A DNA stretch of 41,956 bases from Acetobacter sp. (GTDB taxonomy: Bacteria > Pseudomonadota > Alphaproteobacteria > Acetobacterales > Acetobacteraceae), in contig JAFPVE010000042.1 of assembly GCA_017413025.1 (NCBI GenBank), forward strand, positions 1 through 41,956. Direction: 5' to 3'. The notes below the pieces were generated by a model, which worked only from the letters and a program-made list of their open reading frames with translations, had not been told where the DNA came from and did no database searches. Below are positions 8,561 through 16,356 of this stretch, piece after piece. Within the stretch, counting starts at the first letter, position 1. Every line of letters starts with the position of its first letter. The translations under genes and the position numbers were made by a program.

Positions 8561-9211
8561 ATGAAACACGGTCTTTTTATAACTTTTGAGGGAATAGACG
8601 GAGTCGGTAAATCAACACAAGCGGATTTACTCGCGCAGGCTCTTCGTACACATGGTTATAAGGTTTGCTTAACGCGTGAGCCCGGTGGATCTGCTGCCTC
8701 TGAAGCTTTGCGACAACTTCTTTTATTTGGTCATGTGCCTTTTTCTTTGCGTTCTGAAATACTCGCTCATTTTGCTGCGCGGTTTGACCACGTTGAGCGT
8801 GTAATTGATCCTGCGCTTAGAGAAGGACAAGTTGTTTTATGCACACGCTTTTCCGACTCAACTATCGCTTATCAAGGATATGGATCTGGGAAAGGTGAAC
8901 AAGCTCTTCTTTCTTTTATCAATATGTTAAATCAAAGTCTTGATAGACAACCAGATAAGACTTTTTTGTTAAAAGCCTCTCGAAAAACAACTCAACAAAG
9001 ACTAACAGAGCGAAATACGAAACAGGATAAATACGAACGCGCAGAAGAATCTTTTCACACCCGTGTTATCGAAGGCTTTGAAAAAATTGCTGCGCAAGAT
9101 CCAGAGCGTGTACGTTGTATGGATACGACACTTCAGTCGATTGACGATATTCATAAACAAATACTTCAGGAAGTTTTGGCTGTTTGTACCTATGTCTCAT
9201 CATGCGCTTGA
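8561..9211 (+). CDS. tmk: Thymidylate kinase
   Basis: Phosphorylates dTMP to dTDP for DNA precursor supply. It shows the P-loop FEGIDGVGKST, the DRX-like TREPGGS segment, and the lid/substrate region TRFSDSTIAYQGYG. The frame could start at a TTG at 8543, but the ATG at 8561 gives the normal start of the family (MKHGLFITFEGIDG) and 216 residues. It overlaps holB by 20 nt, an arrangement common in alphaproteobacteria, and the cluster continues into metG and tatD. Confidence 0.96.
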   Translation: MKHGLFITFEGIDGVGKSTQADLLAQALRTHGYKVCLTREPGGSAASEALRQLLLFGHVPFSLRSEILAHFAARFDHVERVIDPALREGQVVLCTRFSDSTIAYQGYGSGKGEQALLSFINMLNQSLDRQPDKTFLLKASRKTTQQRLTERNTKQDKYERAEESFHTRVIEGFEKIAAQDPERVRCMDTTLQSIDDIHKQILQEVLAVCTYVSSCA

Positions 9212-10157
9212 GCCTCAGGACCCTCGATTAGCTTCTCTAACATTAATAGGACGTGATACCGCTGTGGCGATGTTTCGTAAAACTCTCGCAGAAGGACGTT
9301 TAGCACACGCATGGCTTATTACAGGCGATGAGGGTATTGGAAAATTTACTTTTGCTTTTTACCTCGCACGTATTTTGCTCAAAGGAGAAAATGAACAAAG
9401 CCCTTCTGGACGGCGTATTTCTGCCGCGACCCATACCGACCTTTTTGTTGTTGAACGAGGTTATGATGAAAAGCGACAACGTTATAGGAACGAAATTGTT
9501 ATAGATGATATTCGCGCCGTAAATACCTTTTTATACCGTACTGCAGCAGAAGATGGGTGGCGGGTTGTTCTTATCGATGGTGCCGAATGGATGAATCGTA
9601 ATGCGGCAAATGCACTGCTTAAAATATTAGAAGAACCTCCTTCTCGTGCTATTTTGTTTTTAACAAGTTCTGCGCCAGGACGGTTATTGCCAACGATTCG
9701 TAGTCGTTGTCGTCAATTAGAGCTAAAACCTCTTAACCATGAGGCGATAAAAACCATTTTGTTAACACAATATCCGAATCTTACTTCTGACGAATTAGCC
9801 AGCGTTCTTCTTTCTGCACATGGGTCTCCTGGGAAAGCCTTTTCTTTACTTGCCGATAAAAACGGCACTATAGCACAATGTGTTAGACAAACGTTAGAAG
9901 GATGTCATGCTTTACGTGAATATGAGATTGTTGAAACAATTTTGAAGCAGGAAAACGGTTTTTCCTTATTTTTTACTTTATTATGCGATGCTCTTTATAA
10001 TATGGCACGGCAAAGAGCCTTAAGAGGAAGTCGTGCCTGTGTGGATGTTGTCAATGCATGGGAAAAAATAATGCGTTTACGTTCAGAAACAGAACGTTTT
10101 AATCTTGATAAACAAGAAGTTCTTCTTGAAGCTTTAACATGTGTGAGCCGATTATGA
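9192..10157 (+). CDS. holB: DNA polymerase III delta' subunit
   Basis: Clamp-loader subunit (321 residues) of the replicative polymerase. Visible are AHAWLITGDEGIGKFTFA, the NAANALLKILEEPPS block and the sensor/arginine-finger region SAPGRLLPTIRSRCRQL. The P-loop has Phe where Ser/Thr normally follows Lys, consistent with delta' often not binding ATP. The open frame extends into tmk, but the ATG at 9192 gives the family-like start and a 20-nt overlap with tmk. It is coupled to metG by an ATGA overlap. Confidence 0.93.
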   Translation: MSHHALEPQDPRLASLTLIGRDTAVAMFRKTLAEGRLAHAWLITGDEGIGKFTFAFYLARILLKGENEQSPSGRRISAATHTDLFVVERGYDEKRQRYRNEIVIDDIRAVNTFLYRTAAEDGWRVVLIDGAEWMNRNAANALLKILEEPPSRAILFLTSSAPGRLLPTIRSRCRQLELKPLNHEAIKTILLTQYPNLTSDELASVLLSAHGSPGKAFSLLADKNGTIAQCVRQTLEGCHALREYEIVETILKQENGFSLFFTLLCDALYNMARQRALRGSRACVDVVNAWEKIMRLRSETERFNLDKQEVLLEALTCVSRL

Positions 10158-11680
10158 CCTCTCGATTTTATATAACAACCCCTATTTATTACGTTAATGG
10201 TGCACCCCATATTGGGCATGCGTATACCTCTATCGCAGCAGATGTCATCGCAAGGTTTTATCGTCTTTCTGGCTACGATGTTTTTTTTCTTACAGGAACT
10301 GACGAGCACGGACAAAAAGTTGAACAGGCGGCAAAAAATGCAGGGCTAACGCCACGCGTTTTTGCTGATAAAGTTTCAGCTGATTTTCGCAATATGGCAG
10401 ATGTGATGCATATTTCGTACGATGCGTTTATTCGCACAACTGATCCATACCATATTACAAGTGCTCAAGCCCTATGGCGTAGAGTGGCAGAAAAAGGATT
10501 TATCTACTTAGGCGCTTATGAGGGATGGTATTGTGTGAGAGATGAGTGTTTTTATAGTGAAAATGAGCTAGTGATGACACCAGAAGGGGAAAGATATGCG
10601 CCGACAGGTGCTTCTGTAGAATGGCTAAAAGAACCCTCTTATTTTTTTAGACTTTCGGCATTTCAAGATAAATTACTTGATTTTTATGAACGTCATCCAG
10701 ATTTTCTAGGTCCGCAGGGTGTACGTAACGAAATTGTAAGTTTTGTGAAACAAGGGTTAAAAGATCTCTCCATTAGCCGGACGACTTTTCAATGGGGGAT
10801 TCCTGTTCCTGATGACGAACAGCATGTCATGTACGTTTGGTTTGATGCACTTACGAATTATTTAAGTGCTTTAGGGTACCCTCATGAAACAGATCCTCGT
10901 ATGGCTTATTGGCCAGCGGAACTTCATTTGGTGGGTAAAGATATTGCACGCTTTCATGCTGTTTATTGGCCTGCTTTTTTAATGGCTGCTGGTATTGAGT
11001 TGCCTCGTAAGATTTTTGCGAATGGATGGTGGACAGTCGAAGGACAAAAAATGAGCAAATCTTTAGGAAATGTCGTTAATCCCTATGATCTTTTACAAGA
11101 ATTTAGCCTTGATTCGATACGGTTTTTTTTACTACGGGAAGTACCTTTTGGGGGTGATAGTGATCTTTCACGCAAAGCACTGATAACGCGTAATAATGTT
11201 GAGCTCGCAAATGATCTTGGTAATTTAGCACAGCGTACTCTTTCGCTTGTTGCACGAAATTGTGGCGGTCTTATGCCCGAAAGAGGTCATAAAACCGAAG
11301 AGGATCTCAAATTATTAGGGCAGGTGAATATCCTTCCAAAGCTATTAGAACTTCAATTAAAGCGTTGTGCCCTGACAGATGCTTTAGAAGAGGTATGGAA
11401 AGTTATTCGTGCGGCTAATGTCTATATTACTCGTCAAGAGCCATGGGCTTTACGTAAGGTTGATCCTGTTCGTATGGCAAATGTTTTGGGCGTTTTATTG
11501 GAGGCATTACGAGGAATTGCCACCGTATTACAACCCTTTATGCCTGAAAGTATGGCGCGTTTGTTAGATCAACTCGGTGTTTCAGATGATGAGCGTTTAT
11601 TTTCTGCATTAAATACCCCTATTCCTGCTGGTCGTTCGTTGCCAGCACCACAAGGTCTTTTTCCACGCTATACCGAATAA
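10154..11680 (+). CDS. metG: Methionyl-tRNA synthetase
   Basis: Class I aminoacyl-tRNA synthetase that charges tRNA-Met. It has the HIGH signature (PHIGHAY), the KMSKS loop (KMSKSLGN), the TGTDEHGQKVEQAA block and the C-terminal helical anticodon-binding region containing RAANVYITRQEPWAL. At 508 residues it lacks the C-terminal EMAP-like tRNA-binding extension, normal for many alphaproteobacteria. The ATG at 10154 overlaps the holB stop (ATGA). An upstream in-frame ATG at 10139 is less likely. Confidence 0.97.
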   Translation: MTSRFYITTPIYYVNGAPHIGHAYTSIAADVIARFYRLSGYDVFFLTGTDEHGQKVEQAAKNAGLTPRVFADKVSADFRNMADVMHISYDAFIRTTDPYHITSAQALWRRVAEKGFIYLGAYEGWYCVRDECFYSENELVMTPEGERYAPTGASVEWLKEPSYFFRLSAFQDKLLDFYERHPDFLGPQGVRNEIVSFVKQGLKDLSISRTTFQWGIPVPDDEQHVMYVWFDALTNYLSALGYPHETDPRMAYWPAELHLVGKDIARFHAVYWPAFLMAAGIELPRKIFANGWWTVEGQKMSKSLGNVVNPYDLLQEFSLDSIRFFLLREVPFGGDSDLSRKALITRNNVELANDLGNLAQRTLSLVARNCGGLMPERGHKTEEDLKLLGQVNILPKLLELQLKRCALTDALEEVWKVIRAANVYITRQEPWALRKVDPVRMANVLGVLLEALRGIATVLQPFMPESMARLLDQLGVSDDERLFSALNTPIPAGRSLPAPQGLFPRYTE

Positions 11681-11731
11681 AAAACACATATCAAAAAATA
11701 AGAAAAGAATAATAAAAGGCTCTAAAAAATC

Positions 11732-12523
11732 ATGGTTTCTTGTCTTATCGATTCTCATTGTCATTTAGATTATTTTCCTCAAGAGGAAATCCCCCTTTTA
11801 TTAACCAGAGCACAAGAAGCAAGCGTGGGGGGAGTTGTGACAATTGGTACACGTTTATCCCGTGCAAAAGAACAAAAAGCCCTTACTTCTTATAATCAAC
11901 GTGATCTACGTGTTTGGTGTACTGTGGGTACACATCCGAACCATGTCGAAGAAGAAGATCTTTTAGAAGTTGAACACATTGTCGCCATTGCGCAAGAGAC
12001 ACAAGCGATTGGTATTGGTGAAACAGGACTCGATTATTTCTACGGTACGGAACAAACACGCCCTTTACAACGGGAAAGTTTTCGCCGGCATATTCATGCA
12101 GCACGTTTATTAAATATTCCCGTTATTATCCATGCACGACAAGCCGATGGCGATGTTTTACAACTCTTAGAAGAAGAATATACTAACGCGCCTTTTGCTA
12201 TGTTGCTTCATTGTTTTGCTTCAACACCTCAATTAGCACATGCTGTTGTTAAAATGGGCGGTTATGTGAGTTTTTCTGGGATTGCCACTTTTCCTAAAAG
12301 TCATGAAATTCGTCAAGTTGTTCGTTCTCTTCCGCTTGATCGGCTACTCGTTGAAACAGATTCTCCCTATCTTGCCCCTGTTCCGAAACGGGGAAAAACG
12401 AATGAACCTTCTTTTGTTTCTTATACAGGAGCCTATTTAGCAGAAGTACTTGACCTGAATAAAATGGCTTTTTCTCAACGAATCACCAACAATTTTTTTC
12501 GTTTATTTCCTCATGCAATTTAA
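11732..12523 (+). CDS. tatD: TatD-family metal-dependent hydrolase/DNase
   Basis: Amidohydrolase-fold protein of the TatD/YcfH family, reported as a 3'-5' exonuclease or D-aminoacyl-tRNA deacylase in various bacteria. Metal ligands are visible in IDSHCHLDYF (HxH), GIGETGLDYFYG (Glu), PVIIHARQADGD (His), LLHCFA (His) and VETDSPYLAP (Asp). The 263-residue length is standard. It follows metG by about 50 bp, the usual alphaproteobacterial order, and ends at a strong terminator. Confidence 0.92.
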   Translation: MVSCLIDSHCHLDYFPQEEIPLLLTRAQEASVGGVVTIGTRLSRAKEQKALTSYNQRDLRVWCTVGTHPNHVEEEDLLEVEHIVAIAQETQAIGIGETGLDYFYGTEQTRPLQRESFRRHIHAARLLNIPVIIHARQADGDVLQLLEEEYTNAPFAMLLHCFASTPQLAHAVVKMGGYVSFSGIATFPKSHEIRQVVRSLPLDRLLVETDSPYLAPVPKRGKTNEPSFVSYTGAYLAEVLDLNKMAFSQRITNNFFRLFPHAI

Positions 12524-12591
12524 GGGTAAACTTAGAAAAGAAAGCTCTTTTGTTACATTTGTTATAATGTAAAAAAGTTATGAAAAATATT

Positions 12592-12624
12592 AAAAAGAAG
12601 CCCGTTTTATGTGGGCTTCTTTTT
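12592..12624. terminator. Bidirectional rho-independent terminator
   Basis: Arms aaaaagaagccc (12592-12603) and gggcttcttttt (12613-12624) form a 12-bp stem with a 9-nt loop. It has A-rich and T-rich flanks, so it can end tatD on the plus strand and the OmpA-family transcript on the minus strand. Confidence 0.9.
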
Positions 12625-12704
12625 GACAGTGCAACTTGATAACTTTTTAATAACTTTGTTAGAGTGCGTCTCGTCTCGCGCTTTGATTTTGAGCTTACTT
12701 TCCG

Positions 12705-12728
12705 AACCACGGGTCATGACCCGTGGTT
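12705..12728. repeat. 24-bp perfect palindrome
   Basis: aaccacgggtca (12705-12716) is followed directly by its reverse complement tgacccgtggtt (12717-12728). It would fold into a strong hairpin in RNA or single-stranded DNA. There is no T-run after it on either strand, so it is not a simple terminator. Confidence 0.9.
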
Positions 12729-12776
12729 TGATTCTATTGAGAAGTGCCAAGCCCATGCTTTGAGAGAGGTATTCTG

Positions 12777-12800
12777 AACGCGGGGGTATGCACCCGCGTT
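12777..12800. repeat. G+C-rich hairpin
   Basis: aacgcggg (12777-12784) pairs with cccgcgtt (12793-12800) across a short loop. It lies about 50 bp from the 24-bp palindrome. The two together resemble REP-like or IS-end structures, but no family can be named from the sequence alone. Confidence 0.75.
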
Positions 12801-12844
12801 TGTGATTTTTTCCCATGCTCGCGGCGTTGTGAATGACACCCTTA

Positions 12845-14641
12845 TTAGGCATGAAGAATAATTTCCACGCGTCTATTTTGGGGTTCTCTCGTATTCGGAC
12901 CTGTGGGCACAAGGGGGTTCGTATCCCCATAGCCCCGAATGACAATCTCTGAAGCTGGCACGCCGTTACGTATCAGTTCCGCCTCAACACTTCGCGCCCG
13001 TTTGACAGAAAGCGCATAGTTGTATTTTTGTCCGGCAGGTCCTGGCGCGGCAGAGCTATCGGTATAGCCGTTCACGTTAATACGCGTGGTATGCACATAA
13101 GAAGTTGCATGGGCAGCTTCCACCACAATTTGCCGCGCGCGGGAGGTGAGGGCATATTGGTTCCAATCAAAGAACACAAGGTAAGACCGTGCCGGCACAG
13201 GCGCAGGGGCAGCAGCAACAATAGGTCTAACAGCTGGGGGTTGAATATGATGAATAGGTCGGTTCTGGAAAGCATAGCGGAAGCCCACGATAAATTGGTG
13301 GTTAAAGCGTTGGTCAAAATGGGCATGCCCGCCTTCGGTGCCGTAGTTAAAGGCACCATTATAGAACGAGCCGGGTTGCCCAATCATGCGATATTGTGCC
13401 GTGATTTGTAAGCCCGAAATTCCTGTATCAAACGCGACACCAGCAATGCCCTGCCATGCAAAACCGCCATGCGTGCCCGTAATGGCTGCCGCGGCAGGAC
13501 CAGTATTATTATACCGCTGCCAGAGATACCCCGCACCGCCCCCGACGAAAGGCGTGACAATGGAGCGTAGCCCAAAGAGGCGTTCAAGGTCAAAGTCATA
13601 CAACACATTGGCAAAACCACCATACGACTGATCCGTATTGTGATATGAAACGGGCCTTGTCATAGTACTGAGCGTTGACATATCCTTTGTATTGACGAGG
13701 ACAAATTGATTGTTACTCGCTTGGGAAGCTGTTGCGGTGTAAACCAGTTTCCCGTCTTTGTAAGTCACAGGTAACGTTGACGTTCCACCCGAGGAATATA
13801 CATCACCTATATAATAAATCCCTTTAGGGAAATATCCCGCACGGACAGCCTCGGCAACCGCACCACCCGCCGTGTAGGGACCGAGCGGATTAATGTTCGT
13901 ATTGTTGGAAAGTTGTCCATTACTTTCTAAGTCTGAGACTTGTGATTGTGTCAAGATATTGACAAAATAACAGTCTGGGCAACTCGTCATCGCTGTTGTG
14001 GCGCCATAGCTCGGCACATTTGCGGCTGGAATACTACTCATCCCAGGTGCGAAGGGTTGCCACCAGTTTACACCCGTATCACTCACTTGCCCACCATAAG
14101 CGTTTGGGTAAGAAGATTTGAGGTAATCCTGATAAGCGTTCTGTGAATTTATGAGATAGTTTTGGTTTGTCATCCATTCTGGTGCTTCGTTAACTTTTTG
14201 TACAGTAAGGTAATAGGGCGTAGTGCCCCCACCATAGTTGCTATACAGATCACGGTAAGTCCCATCCCATGGTTTAACATATAAATCTTTACCTTTGAGG
14301 TATTCGGTTGAGACTGGCGAAGACACAAACTCTTGTGTTCTTTCTTCTGATGTATAATTATCGTGTGAGAAGTTATAGAGCCCTTCGGCTTCGACGCGCA
14401 GCCCATTCCCAAAGCCCCAACCGACAGCGCCGAAACCTGTAAAACCCGTGCCATGATGGACAGTAAACTTAGACACAGCGTCACCATTCGCTGGGGTATT
14501 GGCATGGACATGTTGGTCTTGCACCTCGTTATAGCCAGCCCCACCGTCGACATAGAGCCCGGAGATGGTTGTCGCGGAAGCAACAGCAGGAGCAAAAGTT
14601 AAAGCGGAGGTTAAGAGAAAAGAACGTAAGCGTAAGCGCAT
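12845..14641 (-). CDS. OmpA-family outer-membrane protein with a large internal insertion
   Basis: 598-residue protein with a Sec signal peptide (cleavage near AVASA). An N-terminal half-barrel contains GFGAVGWGFGNGLRVEAEGLY, a long insertion spans about residues 100-330, further barrel strands include VTPFVGGGAGYLW, a Pro/Ala linker follows, and a peptidoglycan-binding OmpA C-domain runs from residue 487 to the end (INVNGYTDSS, LSVKRARSVEAEL, REPQNRRVEI). The insertion is rich in Tyr, Asn, Gly and Ser, carries a SCPDC pair and should be surface-exposed if the barrel model is right. The gene is more G+C-rich than its neighbours. A strong AAGGAG precedes the ATG. It probably ties outer membrane to peptidoglycan; the surface role is unknown. 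Confidence 0.88.
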   Translation of the reverse strand: MRLRLRSFLLTSALTFAPAVASATTISGLYVDGGAGYNEVQDQHVHANTPANGDAVSKFTVHHGTGFTGFGAVGWGFGNGLRVEAEGLYNFSHDNYTSEERTQEFVSSPVSTEYLKGKDLYVKPWDGTYRDLYSNYGGGTTPYYLTVQKVNEAPEWMTNQNYLINSQNAYQDYLKSSYPNAYGGQVSDTGVNWWQPFAPGMSSIPAANVPSYGATTAMTSCPDCYFVNILTQSQVSDLESNGQLSNNTNINPLGPYTAGGAVAEAVRAGYFPKGIYYIGDVYSSGGTSTLPVTYKDGKLVYTATASQASNNQFVLVNTKDMSTLSTMTRPVSYHNTDQSYGGFANVLYDFDLERLFGLRSIVTPFVGGGAGYLWQRYNNTGPAAAAITGTHGGFAWQGIAGVAFDTGISGLQITAQYRMIGQPGSFYNGAFNYGTEGGHAHFDQRFNHQFIVGFRYAFQNRPIHHIQPPAVRPIVAAAPAPVPARSYLVFFDWNQYALTSRARQIVVEAAHATSYVHTTRINVNGYTDSSAAPGPAGQKYNYALSVKRARSVEAELIRNGVPASEIVIRGYGDTNPLVPTGPNTREPQNRRVEIILHA

Positions 14642-15045
14642 GAGTGAGAAGTCTCCTTAATTATAATTATACAACTTAAAAAGAGACCCACATCCTCACC
14701 TTTATCAAAATGATAAGGGGGGGGGTAATGATGGCTTTCATTGGCAAAAGCTTGGACAAAAGTAATCTTTTAAAAAAGAAAAAGCAAGTAAAAATTTTGT
14801 AAAAAAATTAAAAATTTAATTTATTAAAGATAAAAATCAAAAACATAAAAATAGGGGAAGTTTTTCTAGCTTTGGCGTTATTTTCGTTAGGGTGTTGAGG
14901 CGTGATGTAAGAATTGTCTTCTACAAGAGTGTGGGAAGAGGATCGGGTAAAAAAACAAAAGAATCCAAAAGAAAAGGGCTGTTTGAGTCGTGCTTTTCTT
15001 TATGCTGTGTTTTAAAGATGAAAGAGTTTTATAAAGGGGAAGACA
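14642..15045. other. Upstream region of the OmpA-family and ATP12 genes
   Basis: About 400 bp of noncoding AT-rich DNA between divergent genes. It contains TATAAT-like sequences on the minus strand (14660-14671) close to the ribosome site of the OmpA-family gene, a G9 tract, and a small hairpin ttatca/tgataa (minus strand) beside that tract. No credible gene is seen. Confidence 0.5.
14717..14725. repeat. G9 homopolymer upstream of the OmpA-family gene
   Basis: Nine consecutive G (C9 on the gene's strand) about 76-84 bp upstream of the start codon of a surface protein. Such tracts in promoters can change length by slippage and vary expression. Whether this one does is unknown. Confidence 0.85.
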
Positions 15046-15855
15046 TTGGGAAACGAACACTTATATAAGCATGTATATCAGCATGATCAAAAAAAATCTG
15101 CGCATAAACGTTTTTGGAAAGAAGTGAGAGTTACACAAGAGTCTGGCGGCTTTTCTATTGAACTCGATCAGCGCCCTGTTCAATTGCCAAAAGGAACATG
15201 TTTATCAGTTCCCTCATACGCGTTGGCAGAGGCACTGGCAGAAGAATGGCGTGCTGCAGGGCGTGCTATAGGGTGTGGAGAAGAAAAAAGTTTTACGTCA
15301 GCGGATTTACCTCTCACAGGTATGACGGGTTTTATGCTGGAATGTCTTGCATCGGAGCGCGAGGCGGTTATACAAAGTCTTTTAGCCTATGCGCAAAGTG
15401 ATGTGTTATGTTATCGAGAAGCCTCTTATAGTGCCTTATATCGGCGTCAGTCTGAAGTATGGGATCCGTTGTTGCAGCAGTTAGAAATTTTACTTGGGTG
15501 TCGTTTCATCACAACAACAGGGGTTATGCCCATAACCCAAACAAACGAGACGATAGATATTTTTCAACGAGCGTTAGAAGCTTGCACGCAAGCCGAGTTG
15601 ACTGTTTTAGGCAATGTTGTCCCTATTTTGGGAAGTTTAGCTCTTGGTTTTCTTATACTTAAAGCAAACATGACGGCAGAAACAGCGGTCGATTCGGCAA
15701 CATTGGATGAACAATTTCAAATGAGCCTTTGGGGAGAAGAAGCAGAAAAAAAACGTCGTATAGCGATGATGAAGCAAGACATCTCTACAGCAATACGTTT
15801 TTTAACACTCTATCAATATAAGGGGCAAAAAGGCGAAAAAACGGAGGGAACATAA
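15046..15855 (+). CDS. ATP12-family F1-ATPase assembly chaperone
   Basis: Homologue of mitochondrial ATP12, which chaperones the F1 alpha subunit during ATP synthase assembly; bacterial copies are typical of alphaproteobacteria. Recognisable are RFWKEVRV, a DQRPVQLPKG turn, LSVPSYALAEALAEEWRAAG, PLTGMTGF, SDVLCYRE and the C-terminal LDEQFQMSLWGEEAEKKRR segment. The start is a TTG at 15046 preceded by AGGGGA at good spacing; no better in-frame ATG exists. It stands alone on the plus strand, with a long intergenic region after it. Confidence 0.9.
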   Translation: MGNEHLYKHVYQHDQKKSAHKRFWKEVRVTQESGGFSIELDQRPVQLPKGTCLSVPSYALAEALAEEWRAAGRAIGCGEEKSFTSADLPLTGMTGFMLECLASEREAVIQSLLAYAQSDVLCYREASYSALYRRQSEVWDPLLQQLEILLGCRFITTTGVMPITQTNETIDIFQRALEACTQAELTVLGNVVPILGSLALGFLILKANMTAETAVDSATLDEQFQMSLWGEEAEKKRRIAMMKQDISTAIRFLTLYQYKGQKGEKTEGT

Positions 15856-15917
15856 AAAGCAGTGAAAAAGAGAAACACTCTTGATTATATAAGTATCATA
15901 TAAATTCATACAAAAGT

Positions 15918-15949
15918 ATTAAAAAATAATATGATTAAAAAATAATATG
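15918..15949. repeat. 16-bp perfect tandem duplication
   Basis: The unit attaaaaaataatatg is present at 15918-15933 and 15934-15949. An imperfect 14-bp duplication with tcgagggta cores lies nearby at 15994-16002 and 16008-16016. Confidence 0.95.
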
Positions 15950-16129
15950 AAAGAGTCTATTCAAAACCATATGGGAGCATGAAGAAACGCTTATCGAGGG
16001 TATCTTGTCGAGGGTAGAAAAGTAAGGAGTTGGACAAATGCATGTTGTGTTTATGTTTTTTAAGGCGATTTTATATTTTGTTTATATTATGTAAGACATG
16101 TGAGATGTGACAAAGTTGCCAGACGTTAC

Positions 16130-16169
16130 GATGTGATTTGATGTAACTTGATGTAACTTGATGTGACTT
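16130..16169. repeat. 10-bp tandem repeat, four units
   Basis: Units gatgtgattt, gatgtaactt, gatgtaactt and gatgtgactt run head to tail, with a degenerate fifth beginning at 16170. This is the first of three neighbouring arrays. Confidence 0.93.
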
Positions 16170-16196
16170 GACGTTTAAGGTGTAAAATTGTAATTT

Positions 16197-16235
16197 AACC
16201 TTACATTAAAACCTTACATTAAAACCTTACATTAA
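16197..16235. repeat. 13-bp perfect tandem repeat, three units
   Basis: The unit aaccttacattaa occurs at 16197-16209, 16210-16222 and 16223-16235 without mismatches. Confidence 0.95.
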
Positions 16236-16267
16236 GACATTAGGGTATTAAAGACATTAGGGTATTA
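16234..16267. repeat. 17-bp perfect tandem duplication
   Basis: The unit aagacattagggtatta occurs at 16234-16250 and 16251-16267. It overlaps the end of the 13-bp array by two bases. Confidence 0.95.
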
Positions 16268-16356
16268 AGGTCGTGTGTATGTTGTTTTCTTAACAACAGA
16301 TTATGTAATGGTAATACACATAATAGAGTACGTTCTGTTAGCGGGGATATTGTCTA

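Larger units (their letters stand above)
12524..12844. other. Noncoding stretch between convergent tatD and the OmpA-family gene
   Basis: About 320 bp containing a bidirectional terminator near tatD and two G+C-rich palindromes nearer the OmpA-family gene. A minus-strand open frame (12607-12945) crosses it and the end of the OmpA-family gene. I do not call that frame a gene because it begins inside the real gene and shows no recognisable domain. Confidence 0.5.
15856..16356. other. Repeat-rich intergenic region upstream of ffh
   Basis: About 500 bp without a credible gene. It holds at least five short tandem duplications of different unit sequences, listed separately, and otherwise AT-rich DNA that must include the ffh promoter. 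I recognise no RNA gene here. Confidence 0.6.

Noticed and set aside
12607-12945. Minus-strand open frame of 112 codons at the end of the OmpA-family gene
   Set aside because: It begins inside the real gene in another frame, spans palindromes and a terminator, and shows no domain or good ribosome site.
13028-13631. Plus-strand open frames antisense to the OmpA-family gene
   Set aside because: Shadows of a G+C-richer gene in other frames; no signal or domain features, while the minus-strand frame has clear barrel and OmpA motifs.
16130-16267. Possible CRISPR array
   Set aside because: Units are 10-17 bp, differ between blocks and abut directly without unique spacers, and no cas genes are present.
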